This document shows positions 11,447 to 21,976 of a stretch of 64,000 bases of DNA, in pieces (position 1 is the first letter of the stretch; the number at the start of each line of letters is the position of its first letter). A model generated the notes under the pieces. The model was not told the origin of the DNA, did no database searches, and worked only from the letters and a program-made list of their open reading frames with translations. Source of the DNA: Diplonema papillatum (Eukaryota > Euglenozoa > Diplonemea > Diplonemida > Diplonemidae); assembly GCA_030068145.1 (NCBI GenBank), contig JAPJBO010000022.1, positions 62,001 to 126,000 on the forward strand, in the 5' to 3' direction. The translations under genes and the position numbers were made by a program.

Positions 11447-11540
11447 CTTATATATCTAATAGTCATCACGTGAGTGACGTTGAAGCTTCCCCAGCTTCGG
11501 TTGACACCATTTGCGTACAACAGGTCAAAGGGTGGGCTGG

Positions 11541-12062
11541 CCCTCACCACCCAGCCTGGCCCTCACCACCCAGCCTGGCCCTCACCTCCCAGCCTGGCCC
11601 TCACCACCCAGCCTGGCCCTCGCCACCCAGCCAGGCCCTCACCACCCAGCCTGACGCTCACCACCCAGCCTGGCCCTCACCTCCCAGCCTGACCCTCACC
11701 ACCCAGCCTGGCCCTCACCACCCAGCCTGGCCCTCACCACCCAGCCTGGCCCTCACCACCCAGCCTGACCCTCACCACCCAGCCTGGCCCTCACCACCCA
11801 GCCTGGCCCTCACCACCCAGCCTGGCCCTCACCACCCAGCCTGGCCCTCACCACCCAGCCTGGCCCTCACCACCCAGCCTGACCCTCACCACCCAGCCTG
11901 ACCCTCACCACCCAGCCTGGCCCTCACCACCCAGCCTGGCCCTCACCACCCAGCCTGACCCTCACCACCCAGCCTGGCCGTCACCACCCAGCCTGGCCTT
12001 CACCACCCAGCCTGACCCTCACCACCCAGCCTGACCCTTACCACCCAGCCTGGCCCTCACCA
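11541..12062. repeat. 19-bp minisatellite, about 27 units
   Basis: The unit is CCCTCACCACCCAGCCTGG with a few single-base variants, mostly CCTGA for CCTGG. The array is bracketed by direct repeats of GTCAAAGGGTG at about 11524 and 12065, as if the array had expanded inside one copy. The open frame across it is a by-product of the stop-free unit and I do not call it a gene. Confidence 0.95.
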
Positions 12063-12370
12063 AGTCAAAGGGTGTGGGCCTCCACGGTCAGGTGGGTCAT
12101 GCTAGATTCGGGGGGGCTCCCTGGTAGGGACGGGTAGTTACGCCTTTTGCAACCATGGTTAAGAGGTACGAAAACGTAGACACTTTTAGCTCAAAGCATC
12201 TGCAGAATAAAACGAAAAGCCTCCAGGCAAACCCCCCGCTTTTGAAGCATAGAGCTCAGGGGTTATATGGAAAGCTGGGTTCCTCCACATGGTGGTTAAA
12301 TTTTTCCCAAGAAAGTGTTTTCTCAGTGTGGTTGCGGAGCTGCACCCAAGGACCGCCCCTCCATTCCAGC

Positions 12371-13600
12371 CCAGTGTAGCCCAGTGTAGCCCAGTGTAGC
12401 CCAGTGTAGCCCAGTGTAGCCCAGTGTAGCCCAGTGTAGCCCAGTGTAGCCCAGTGTAGCCCAGTGTAGCCCAGTGTAGCCCAGTGTAGCCCAGTGTAGC
12501 CCAGTGTAGCCCAGTGTAGCCCAGTGTAGCCCAGTGTAGCCCAGTGTAGCCCAGTGTAGCCCAGTGTAGCCCAGTGTAGCCCAGTGTAGCCCAGTGTAGC
12601 CCAGTGTAGCCCAGTGTAGCCCAGTGTAGCCCAGTGTAGCCCAGTGTAGCCCAGTGTAGCCCAGTGTAGCCCAGTGTAGCCCAGTGTAGCCCAGTGTAGC
12701 CCAGTGTAGCCCAGTGTAGCCCAGTGTAGCCCAGTGTAGCCCAGTGTAGCCCAGTGTAGCCCAGTGTAGCCCAGTGTAGCCCAGTGTAGCCCAGTGTAGC
12801 CCAGTGTAGCCCAGTGTAGCCCAGTGTAGCCCAGTGTAGCCCAGTGTAGCCCAGTGTAGCCCAGTGTAGCCCAGTGTAGCCCAGTGTAGCCCAGTGTAGC
12901 CCAGTGTAGCCCAGTGTAGCCCAGTGTTGCCCAGTGTGGCCCAGTGTAGCCCAGTGTAGCCCAGTGTAGCCCAGTGTAGCCCAGTGTAGCCCAGTGTAGC
13001 CCAGTGTAGCCCAGTGTAGCCCAGTGTAGCCCAGTGTAGCCCAGTGTAGCCCAGTGTAGCCCAGTGTAGCCCAGTGTAGCCCAGTGTAGCCCAGTGTAGC
13101 CCAGTGTAGCCCAGTGTAGCCCAGTGTAGCCCAGTGTAGCCCAGTGTAGCCCAGTGTAGCCCAGTGTAGCCCAGTGTAGCCCAGTGTAGCCCAGTGTAGC
13201 CCAGTGTAGCCCAGTGTAGCCCAGTGTAGCCCAGTGTAGCCCAGTGTAGCCCAGTGTAGCCCAGTGTAGCCCAGTGTAGCCCAGTGTAGCCCAGTGTAGC
13301 CCAGTGTAGCCCAGTGTAGCCCAGTGTAGCCCAGTGTAGCCCAGTGTAGCCCAGTGTAGCCCAGTGTAGCCCAGTGTAGCCCAGTGTTGCCCAGTGTAGC
13401 CCAGTGTAGCCCAGTGTAGCCCAGTGTAGCCCAGTGTAGCCCAGTGTAGCCCAGTGTAGCCCAGTGTAGCCCAGTGTAGCCCAGTGTAGCCCAGTGTTGC
13501 CCAGTGTGGCCCAGTGTAGCCCAGTGTAGCCCAGTGTAGCCCAGTGTAGCCCAGTGTAGCCCAGTGTAGCCCAGTGTAGCCCAGTGTAGCCCAGTGTAGC
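12371..13600. repeat. 10-bp satellite array, 123 units
   Basis: The unit is CCAGTGTAGC, repeated almost perfectly for 1,230 bp. Variant units are rare: TTGC/TGGC doublets at 12921-12940 and 13491-13510, 570 bp apart, and a single TTGC unit at 13381. On the minus strand all frames are open because the 10-bp unit has no stop, giving a 10-residue periodic peptide of the GYTGLHWATL type. Translation is not supported by any start context or flanking coding sequence. Confidence 0.97.
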
Positions 13601-13710
13601 CCGGCACAGCCGAATTGTGTCTCGTTCGTGTCTCGATCATAAAGGAAAAGGTTTGTCAGGGGTACGGCAGGGAACTTCAAGTCAAAACAACGTAAGCTGC
13701 AAACGGGGTA

Positions 13711-14153
13711 CTACAGGCCAACAATACTAGCCTCAAAAAGGGGCACTGGATGTGCAACAAGCAGGGTTCTTGTTGTATGGACAGCTGCTGCTGTATCAAA
13801 GTATAACGAAGCCCTTGCAAACTTGAGCTGCGTAGGGCGCACATTTGCATAGGTCACTGTTGCTTCCTGAGTTCGAAGCTCCTCGGTATCATTAGTGTCA
13901 TCTCCAGAACCATTGTCGTGATCACTCTCATGACATATGGCATCTGTCGCCACATGTCGTGATCACTCTCATGACATATGGCATCTGTCGCCACAACCAA
14001 GTACTCCCCCATAAAAGAGTCAACGAAGTCCGCTGTGACTGGCTCATTCGACTGAAAACTGGACTCCAAGAACAAGCACCGGCGTACGGAGGCATCCAGC
14101 AATTTATTTTGCAGGTAAGTGCGCGTCAACTTTACGAGAGAGAAGAGATGCAT
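13711..14153 (-). pseudogene. Unidentified ORF broken by a 41-bp tandem duplication
   Basis: Two overlapping minus-strand frames share the peptide VATDAICHESDHD. A 41-bp segment is duplicated in tandem (13914-13954 and 13955-13995). Because 41 is not a multiple of three, the duplication shifts the frame. With a single copy, one frame of about 150 residues would run through from an ATG near 14153 to 13711. The product has no motif I recognise. The duplication looks recent because the two copies are identical. Confidence 0.4.
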
Positions 14154-14280
14154 TTGAATTGCTGCAGATAGTTCGCTTGATTTGCCTCCCTCAGCAGAGT
14201 CTGCGATAATGGACCTACTGGTAACTAGTCGCCGGCTGCGCCCACCCCCAACCCTCCGCCCCCCACCCCAGGCCTATGTA

Positions 14281-15547
14281 GGATGGAAACGTTGGAAACG
14301 TTTCCGTTTCCGTTTCCGTTTCCGTTTCCTTCTATTTGGCGGTGGATGGAAACGCCGTTTCTTTTCAAAAGAAACGGCTGGTATGCCACTAGTATACTGG
14401 CTGAAGGTTCGACCGGAAATGTGTTCCGAACGGTGGACCCCGCAATCCAGTGGGAAACCATGGACAAGGTGGCTCCGAAAAAGAGGGAGGAAAGAAGCAT
14501 AAGGGTTGAGACCGCGCAACCACACGCATCCGGTTGTGATGACTTTGAGGTCTACAGCTCTTTATACCAATGGCTGTTGTGGCGACGATGCTCTGTTGAT
14601 GCGAGGCCGTTGGCCAACGCGCTGAAGACGATCGGGAAAGCACATCCGCTTCCAATAATAGGCTATACAGATACGATCGTTCAGGACAGCGGGAGCACCG
14701 CCGCACCACAGGCTACAAGACCGGGGTTTTTCAGCGGTGTAAGACAAAGAGGGAGTGCAAGCAGCATCAGGAGGTGAGAAGGGCACAGGCAATGTTGAAC
14801 CCGCCAGAAAAGCGATGGCCACGCAGTAACGTGTGTGTTAAACATCGATTGCCACAGTGCACCTTGCATACGACGACGGGTGGCAACCGTCACCGGAAGG
14901 GGCACCATCGGGCGGTGTTGTCGGAGCATAGACAGCGACGGCAGGAAGAACCCCACCGACAATGCAGAAGAGGACTGCAGATTCAAAAAGCCCCACTCGG
15001 CACGGCCGCCGATACAAGTAAACATGAGAACGTGGGTTGGAAGCAGCAGAGGACGAAGTGGTAGGCACAGAAGAGTGGAATCTGGTGTCAGAAAACCTCA
15101 GCATCCGCATGTGACGACATTCTGCATCATTAGCTTGTGGTTACCTATTTGCTCGTCTCAGATCGCCGGCAAAAGAAAGCGGTGAGCATCAGCGACTGCT
15201 CTGCACAAACGAGACCGCGACGACACACAAGAAGGGGCCGAGCCAAGTCGAAGAACAGCCCAGGAAGGGCCCTGAAGAGTCAGAGAGCCCGCCAGAAGAC
15301 GGAGGAAGAGAAGTGCCCGCTGGTAGATCAAAAGAAGAAGGTGATCCCGCCCTCTGAAAGGAAAGCCAAAATTTGGCTGGAAACGGACACCCGACGGACA
15401 CACAGATGGACCCGCGAAGTGGTATCCTATAGGACCCTTCAGCATGAGGAGCCTTCCGGCGTTTCTTTTAACAGAAACGGAAACGTTTCCGTTTCCGTTT
15501 CCGTTTCCATATTTCGAAAAAACTAAAAGAAACGGCGTTTCCATCCA
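14281..15547. mobile_element. Inverted-repeat element with TTTCCG arrays
   Basis: Both ends carry arrays of the hexamer TTTCCG (14300-14330 and 15477-15510). The motif GATGGAAACGCCGTTTCTTT occurs at 14347-14370 and in inverted orientation near 15525-15547. The arrangement suggests a DNA transposon or foldback element of about 1.2 kb. The interior has no recognisable transposase, so it is probably non-autonomous. No clear target-site duplication was identified. Confidence 0.5.
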
Positions 15548-15779
15548 ACTTAGCCCCAGGCTGGCTCCCCGGGGCCCCCTTTAGTGGCTGGTCCCCCAGT
15601 GCTGGCCACTCACGGCGGCCTCCCGACAGTTTTTCTTTTTTTTTTTGGAGCGTGGGTGTTACCCCCACGTAAGACCCCCCTTATAAATCACTGATAGAGC
15701 TCACTAGGACAACAAACGGAGGCTGGACCTAGACTTTTGAGAGGGAAACATCGGGAACATGAATGTACCATCCTTTAGC

Positions 15780-18530
15780 TCCGTTAGGTCGGGAGGAGGT
15801 TCATTTCTTCTCGGCTCGGCTGGAGGGTTCGTCTTGGCGGGCGGCGGGAGCTTCGCTTCGGCATCTCTGGCGCGGCTCGCCTTCGGAGTCGTGCGCTCTA
15901 CTGGGTGAGGCGCTACCCTGACCCCCATCGGCCACTGCGTCGTCTCGGCGGCTCGACAAGACCGCGTCCGCAAACTCCTGAGGTACCAGCCCTCGGCTGG
16001 CAAAGTATCCCAGCGCCAGGTGCGGGTTCTTTCCGACGACATGTCGCGTCGTTCGGTCCTCTGGTGCTAACCCGGCCAGGTCCCAGTAGGCCGTGGCTGT
16101 GGGGCACTCTTCGATTGCATGCGCGAGCGAGTACTTCGCTTCGCACCCGCTGCAGAGGCCGTCGTTCGTCCTTGCCGTGCGTCCCCGGACGTATGTGCCG
16201 GCCAGGGGGGAGTTTCCTCCAGTATGGGCGAAGCCGTGCACCATTGGGTGCCATTGGGGACGCACCCACCCTCAGCGCCGAGATGGCGGCCTGTTCCTGC
16301 CGGCCTTAGCGTTTGTCGACTGAAGGTTGTAGACCCGGCGACAGGAGGTGGTACGGGTGGGCTTTCAGCTTCTGACAGCGGTACTCCTTTCTCCCCTTCT
16401 TCACGATCGCCTTGACCATGTCGTAGTCGATAACGGGTTTTGCTGCGGGGAGGTCGTGCGCCTTCGTCGCTTCCTCGTCGGCGCGCTCGTTGTCTGGGAT
16501 CCCGCAGTGGCTGGGCACGTATTGGAGATACACCTGCCACCGTGTCGCGAGGATTTTGAGGGCCCGCCACGCAAGTCTCTCAAGGACGCCGTTTCGCTGA
16601 TGATCTTTGAGCGCGGCGAGAGCGGACTGCGAGTCGGTGAGTACCAGTAGAACCCGCCTGTCGCCGGGAGCCCACGAGCAGGCCTCCATGAGTGCCACGA
16701 CGATCGCTCTCAGCTCGGCGAGGAAGCTCGAGTGGCAGAGGCCGATGTTCCTCGCGTACGTCGTGAGACCTTCCTTGGTCTCTACCACTATGCATACGAG
16801 CCTTGTGGGAGGCCGTCGGCAGGGATGGCCAGGGAGCCATCCGTACAGATGGTTCCGTCTGCGGAGGGAGCCTGCCGATCTTCTCCTCTGCCGCTCGGCG
16901 ATTTCTCGCAGCCTCGCCGCTCTTCTTAAAACCGCCGTCCAGCGTGCATCCAATGTGTATCGTCGGAGGCGCTTCCCACGGTGCGAAGGAGTTCGTGCCC
17001 TGTGTCCGTACGATTTTCGCTTTCGCGAGTCCTGTTGTTGCCACCACCTTATCCGTCTCCTTTTGCCACCTGTTTGAGGTCCCGGCGAGCCTGTCGGAGG
17101 GAGCTCGAGCCGAGCGTAGTAGAAGCTGTCGAACCCGCGTCGCTTCGTAGGCCGCCAGAGTGGCGAATGGCTGGAGTCCAGCCTCGGCTCTCTCTTCGCG
17201 TTCAGGGGACATCCAATGATGTACTTCGCTGCCTTGTATTGCAGCGCTTCCAGGTCTTTCTCCGTCTGCCGGGGGACGCTCAGGCCCCAGACTCCCACTC
17301 CACCGGCTGCCTGAGTACACCGTATATGTTCCCCCACGCCGTGTTCGCCAGCTTGTGCAGGAGCAGCGCACGTATTCGGAATTCTTTTTTTTCAAATGAC
17401 CGAGCACGATCCGCAAGTCGGGAAACATATCGATGCATCCACTGCGGAACAGCGGTCACCAAAGCTGGTTCACCATTCGTGGGAGAAATTGGTCTCAGAA
17501 TTCACATGAGGCAATGCTCCCAAAATCCAAACCTGAAACGGTAACATACCCAGTTTCACTGGAGTGCCCGTTCCCGGCGAGCTACGAGGGAACGAACCTG
17601 TAAGAGTGCCAACACTACTCTTTCAATAACGTACATAAAAGGTGTCACGGGATAAGCCGGCAGCCGCTGCTTAACGGCACGTGGGCGGCCCTGAGATTAC
17701 CCCCTCAGGTGACACCACTTTATCTTTAGCCATACTACAACTTTCTTCGCCTTTTCCGCCTGCGCCACAAACTGCCAGCTGTCGACCAGGGGAGGCGATC
17801 TCGAGTAGGGGGTGCGACTTCACGAACCTCAGAGGCATTGCGAACGTCGCCGTCTTGAACGCGATGCTTTTCTACTTCTTAAGCTTCGCCTGCGAAAACG
17901 GCTCTCCGTCCACTTCTCGCAGATACCATCCTTTCAGGTTCTGGCTGTCGGCCGATGCCTCTTCCGGGGTCTCGCTGCAGAGCCCGGTAGGTCCTACCAC
18001 TTTCAGTATCCTCTCGACCCTCATGCGGATTCTCTGCCTTTCCGTGTGGAGGACGGGTTTCTGTAGGGCTCGTCGGCGGGCCTTCGGACGGTGACGATGA
18101 TTGCTGCCGTCTTGCAGGTGGAAAGCGACATCCGGGTTTCCTCTGTCCATTTGGACACGAGGTCGAGCACCTTCTGGGCCTCCGGTCTGGCCGCCGCTTC
18201 CGAATTTTCCGTCACGATCACTGCAAGATCGTCCGCAAACAAGGATACAAAGACGCCGAGCTTTGTCAGGGATCGGGCCAGGTCGTCGACGAAGCACAGG
18301 AATAACAAGGGTGCCGTGACTGTTCCTTGAGGAAGCCCTGTCTCGAAGCTTGAGAACTCTCGGACTACGTCGTCTGTTTTCACAGCCGCCTTTCTCCCTC
18401 GCAGGAAGGCGGACGTCCTTCATAACCGCCGAGGAGCAGGTGCTTCATTCAGGAGTTCACGACTTTCTCGGCGACTTTCGCTATGTTGCTCGTCAGCGCT
18501 ATTGGGCGGTACGCGTCCGCTCTTGACTTG
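15780..18530 (-). mobile_element. Decayed LINE with RT, RNase H and zinc-binding remnants
   Basis: Read on the minus strand, the order is an RT core at 18383-18021 (GLPQGTVTAPLLFL and FADDLAV), a connecting region, an RNase H region at about 16900-16400, and a Cys/His segment with CSGC and HAIEECP near 16150. RNase H shows TDGS, LTDSQSALAAL and PSHCGIPDNERADEEA in more than one frame, so frameshifts are present. The 5' part, including any endonuclease, is missing. The pattern fits an I/ingi-type LINE. An unrelated palindromic motif interrupts it near 17641-17716. Confidence 0.75.
17641..17716. repeat. Palindrome-ended 76-bp motif, copy 1
   Basis: The segment starts with GGTGTCAC and ends with GTGACACC. 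Inside it a GCCGC/GCGGC pair could form a second stem, and GGCAGCCGCTGCTTAAC is shared with a second copy at 62172-62250. It sits within the decayed LINE. It may be a structured RNA motif or the end of a small mobile element. Confidence 0.4.
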
Positions 18531-18729
18531 TCCTTCCCCGGTAACCCCTTTTTTTATACGATCGAAGATCTTAGAAGATTTACACTATTCCGACGAGAAC
18601 TATCACTTGCACGGGGGTGTTAACCCGAAGGAAATACCGTATTTTCCTTCTTTTGACTTTTTGTACTGTTTTTACCTACAAAGCAGGTGCTTGCACGAGA
18701 AAGCAAGCCAAACTGTAAGAACAGAAAAA

Positions 18730-19137
18730 ATGGCAGCCAGCGAGAAGGTGAAGAAGCGTCCGAAGCCGGCGGTGGGCCTGTCGTTCTCCGACGAGGACGC
18801 GGGCGGCCCCGTCCTGTTCAAGAAGCGGAAGAAGTCGATCGCGAGCCGAGAGGCGGCCGCGGACGTGGCGCGGGAGCTCGGCGAGAAGGGCAGAGGCAAG
18901 GGGGCCGAGGAGTACACCGGCTACGGGCTCTCCGCGCTGAAGCGGGCCAACGAGGCGGCCAGGGAGCGCACGAAGAGGGTCGCCCGGTCCATCGAAGACG
19001 AGCGCGAGCAGGCGGAAAGGGACGCGGCGGCGGCGGACGCCTTGCGGAGGCGCGAAGAGCAGCGGCAGGCCGCCGATGCTGCGATCGTGTACATCACCGC
19101 CACCTCGTCCCATCCGCAACGGAAACGCGCCGGATAG
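18730..19137 (+). pseudogene. Truncated N-terminal copy of the PAXBP1/GCFC-like gene
   Basis: From the ATG at 18730 the frame gives 135 residues that match the first ~130 residues of the full gene at 19304 almost exactly. It then diverges (ITATSSHPQRKRAG) and ends in a stop. The upstream flank, with TACAAAGCAGGTGCTTGCAC, is also shared with the full gene. The whole unit is thus a tandem duplication of promoter plus N-terminus. A short lysine-rich protein could still be made, but the GCFC domain is absent. Confidence 0.8.
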
Positions 19138-19303
19138 GGTCGTGGAGCGTTTCGTAAAAGTTTTACACCATTCCGACGAAAACTGACCCTTGTACAAGGC
19201 TATTACCCCGTCGCCAACCCGACCTTTTTTTGAAGTTCTGTGACTATTTTTACAAAGCAGGTGCTTACACGAGAAAGAAAGCCAAACTGTAGGAACAGAG
19301 AAA

Positions 19304-21976
19304 ATGGCAGCCAGCGAGAAGAAGGCGAAGAAGCGTCCGAAGCCGGCGGTGGGCCTGTCGTTCTCCGACGAGGACGCGGGCGGCCCCGTCCTGTTCAAGA
19401 AGCGGAAGAAGTCGATCGCGAGCCGAGAGGCGGCCGCGGACGTGGCGCGGGAGCTCGGCGAGAAGGGCAGAGGCAAGGGGGCCGAGGAGTACACCGGCTA
19501 CGGGCTCTCCGCGCTGAAGCGGGCCAACGAGGCGGCCAGGGAGCGCACGAAGAGGGTCGCCCGGTCCATCGAAGACGAGCGCGAGCAGGCGGAAAGGGAC
19601 GCGGCGGCGGCGGACGCCTTGCGGAGGCGCGAAGAGCAGCGGCAGGCCGCCGATGCTGCGATCGTGTCCATCACCGCCACCTCGTTTCGCGCGTCGGTCC
19701 GCAACGGAAACGCGCCGGACTGGGTCGCGAAGCGGGCCGGCCGGAGAGGGTCGTCTTCCGGCAGCGATTTCGACATCGAAACCGCGGGCCCCGCGGCCGC
19801 GCAGCCGCCGCCAGCGAACTCAGTGTCGATCCCTTCGAAGGAAGCGATCGCCGAAATCACGCGGAAGCGCCGACAGCGGGCCGCGGAGACCGAGAACTTC
19901 GCCGACGTTTCCGGGTTCGTCGCGTTCGACGCCACCGACAAGGACGATACCCACCAGCAGCGATACTACGCCGGCGAGATCATCCGGCTGCAGAAGAAGA
20001 CCCGGGCGGAGAGTTCGGGCAGCGGAGACGAGCTCGAAACGCTCGAAATCAGCGTCAAGCGCTCGGCGACGCGCACGACGCGGAAGGGCGGCGGCAGCGG
20101 CGGCGGCGGCGGACTGTCCGCGTCGTCGCGGCGGAAGCCGGCGCGCGGCATCCTCGACGCGCTCGCCGATCACTCACCGCAGCGGCCGCCGCCGCGGCCG
20201 CCGCGCGGCTTCCCAAAAAGCGGGTCCGCGCCCGCGTCGCCGGCGGCGTCGTCGTCGTCGTCCGACGAGGACCGGACCGCGGGGCTGCGCTTCGAACGGG
20301 AGCAGCTACGAAAGGCGCGGCTCCAGGCGTCGTTCCACACGCTCCCCCCGCAGCCGGACCTGGCTGGGGAGGCTGTGCCGGCAAGGAAGCCTTCTTCCGG
20401 GGATCAGCCCGTCGGCGAGAGCATCATCCCGCCGCCGCTGGCGTCGCTCGGCACGTTCGACGACCAGCACGCGAGGCTTGCGCAGCAGATGGTGCGGATG
20501 AAGGATTCCGCGGCCACCCGCTCCGCCAGCGACAGCCAGTCGGCGCACCACCTGCTGTCGTGCAGGGCCGACATCGCCGAGTTGCGCGTGGAGGTCCGCG
20601 AGGTGCAGGCCCGGTTCGACTTCCTCGACGAAGCCCGGCAGCACGTCTCCGCCTTCTCGGACTGCCTCACCGAGAAGTCGGAGGGCATCCGCTCCCTGCT
20701 CACCGAGACCCACCGCGAGCTGGCGGCCATCCACAGCCGCGCGCGCGCCAACCGACAATCATACTTCCCCGCTGAGTCGTCTGCCATCGCCGCGGCCGAA
20801 TCCACCGGCTTCTCCGACGCCCCCCCGCCGCCGGCCGCGGAGCGGCCCCGCCTCGGCGAGGTTGGTTCAGGCGGGCGGGCGGAGATCGACGCGGTCCTCG
20901 AAGCCGCGCTGGCCGGCCGGGCCGGGCTGCTGGCCGACGTCGACGACGCGTTCGCGGCGCCGGCGCCGCTGCTGCGGTTCTTCGCCAGGTGGGCGGAGAA
21001 GCAGCCGGACTCGTTTCGTGCGGCGGCCCGGTCTAGCCTCGCGCTGGCGCTGGAACCGTTCGCGCTGTTGGACATGGCCACATGGGACCCGCTGGCCGCG
21101 GCGCTCGAGCCGATGGCTGATCTCCGGTCGAAGCCGAAGCTCCCGGAGATGCCGTGGTTCCACTGCGTCTCGGGCGACGACGAATCTTCGCCGTTTGGGC
21201 CCGGGCTGCGGGCTGTCGTCGTGTCGGACGTCGTCCTCCCGTCCCTCGTCACGTACGTCGCGTCCGGGTTCGACCCCCTGTCCCTCCGGCAGACCGAAGT
21301 CGTCGACAGGCTCCTCTCCGAAATCTCCGCCGAGGCCCCCCAGGTGCAGAGCACCTGCGCGCGCCGGCTCCAGGCCGCCGCCGTCTCCGCCCTGGAGTCC
21401 AGCCTCGCGTCCCTCGCACTTCCTCCGGTCAACCGGCGCGCGGAGGAAGCGTACCGGGTGAGCGCCGAGGCCACCCCCGCCGCCGACGACGCCCCCCCGC
21501 AGCTGCGCTCGCCGGGCGGCGTCGTCGGCGCGTGCGCGTTCCGGTGGCGGGCGTGTCTGGCCCTCGTCCGGCGCGCTGGCGAGTTCCCTACCCTGTTTCC
21601 GGAGGCATTGGTCACCCGCCCGATCATGGAGCACGCGTTCGAGGCGGTCCTGGCCCCGTACCTGCTGCGCCTGCCCCTCCGCTCCTTCGCGGACCTCACC
21701 GCCGTTTCGGACACTCTGCGCGAAGCGCTGTCCGAGGTTCCCAGCCACTGGTACTCCGTTGTGCAGTGCGGCGGCGACGCGGAGAAGGAAGAATCGGTTC
21801 GGAGCCTGACGCTCGGCGTGCAGAACGTCCTTCGGGCTGCCAGCGCCGCGTTCAAAGCGCTGCGGGCCACCGTAGGCAGGGAGCAACAGAAGGACATGGT
21901 CGAAGCGGCGCGGAGTTTCAAGCAGACGTGCGACCTGCTGGGCAACCCTTCGGTCCTGAGGATGATGCTCGGATGA
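19304..21976 (+). CDS. PAXBP1/GCFC-family protein (GC-rich sequence DNA-binding factor-like)
   Basis: The single-exon frame gives 890 residues, close to the roughly 900 typical of PAXBP1. The N-terminal third is charged and disordered: a Lys-rich start, KKRPKPAVGLSFSDEDAGG, then VLFKKRKKSIASRE, and helical stretches rich in Arg, Glu and Ala. A segment around residues 440-510 contains the coiled-coil-like VREVQARFDFLDEARQHVS and LTEKSEGIRSLLTETH. The C-terminal part, about residues 540-860, fits the GCFC domain (LLRFFARWAEKQPDSFRAA, then ALLDMATWDPLAAALEPM and WFHCVSGDD). Family members are nuclear proteins linked to the spliceosome or transcription; this role is taken from the family, not seen here. 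The ATG follows a pyrimidine-rich stretch and an AG-containing leader, and a truncated tandem copy lies immediately upstream. Confidence 0.85.
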   Translation: MAASEKKAKKRPKPAVGLSFSDEDAGGPVLFKKRKKSIASREAAADVARELGEKGRGKGAEEYTGYGLSALKRANEAARERTKRVARSIEDEREQAERDAAAADALRRREEQRQAADAAIVSITATSFRASVRNGNAPDWVAKRAGRRGSSSGSDFDIETAGPAAAQPPPANSVSIPSKEAIAEITRKRRQRAAETENFADVSGFVAFDATDKDDTHQQRYYAGEIIRLQKKTRAESSGSGDELETLEISVKRSATRTTRKGGGSGGGGGLSASSRRKPARGILDALADHSPQRPPPRPPRGFPKSGSAPASPAASSSSSDEDRTAGLRFEREQLRKARLQASFHTLPPQPDLAGEAVPARKPSSGDQPVGESIIPPPLASLGTFDDQHARLAQQMVRMKDSAATRSASDSQSAHHLLSCRADIAELRVEVREVQARFDFLDEARQHVSAFSDCLTEKSEGIRSLLTETHRELAAIHSRARANRQSYFPAESSAIAAAESTGFSDAPPPPAAERPRLGEVGSGGRAEIDAVLEAALAGRAGLLADVDDAFAAPAPLLRFFARWAEKQPDSFRAAARSSLALALEPFALLDMATWDPLAAALEPMADLRSKPKLPEMPWFHCVSGDDESSPFGPGLRAVVVSDVVLPSLVTYVASGFDPLSLRQTEVVDRLLSEISAEAPQVQSTCARRLQAAAVSALESSLASLALPPVNRRAEEAYRVSAEATPAADDAPPQLRSPGGVVGACAFRWRACLALVRRAGEFPTLFPEALVTRPIMEHAFEAVLAPYLLRLPLRSFADLTAVSDTLREALSEVPSHWYSVVQCGGDAEKEESVRSLTLGVQNVLRAASAAFKALRATVGREQQKDMVEAARSFKQTCDLLGNPSVLRMMLG

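Noticed and set aside
11425-11901. Plus-strand open frame with repeated HHPAWPSPPSLALTTQPG-like peptide
   Set aside because: By-product of the 19-bp minisatellite.
12186-13680. Two minus-strand open frames of about 480 residues made of GYTGLHWATL units
   Set aside because: They are produced by a 10-bp repeat unit without stops. Start context and flanking coding sequence are absent.
17420-17535. C2H2-like finger on the plus strand (CIHCGTAV followed by GLRIHMRQC)
   Set aside because: Too short and isolated within a minus-strand decayed LINE; kept out as a feature although it could be a relic of another element.
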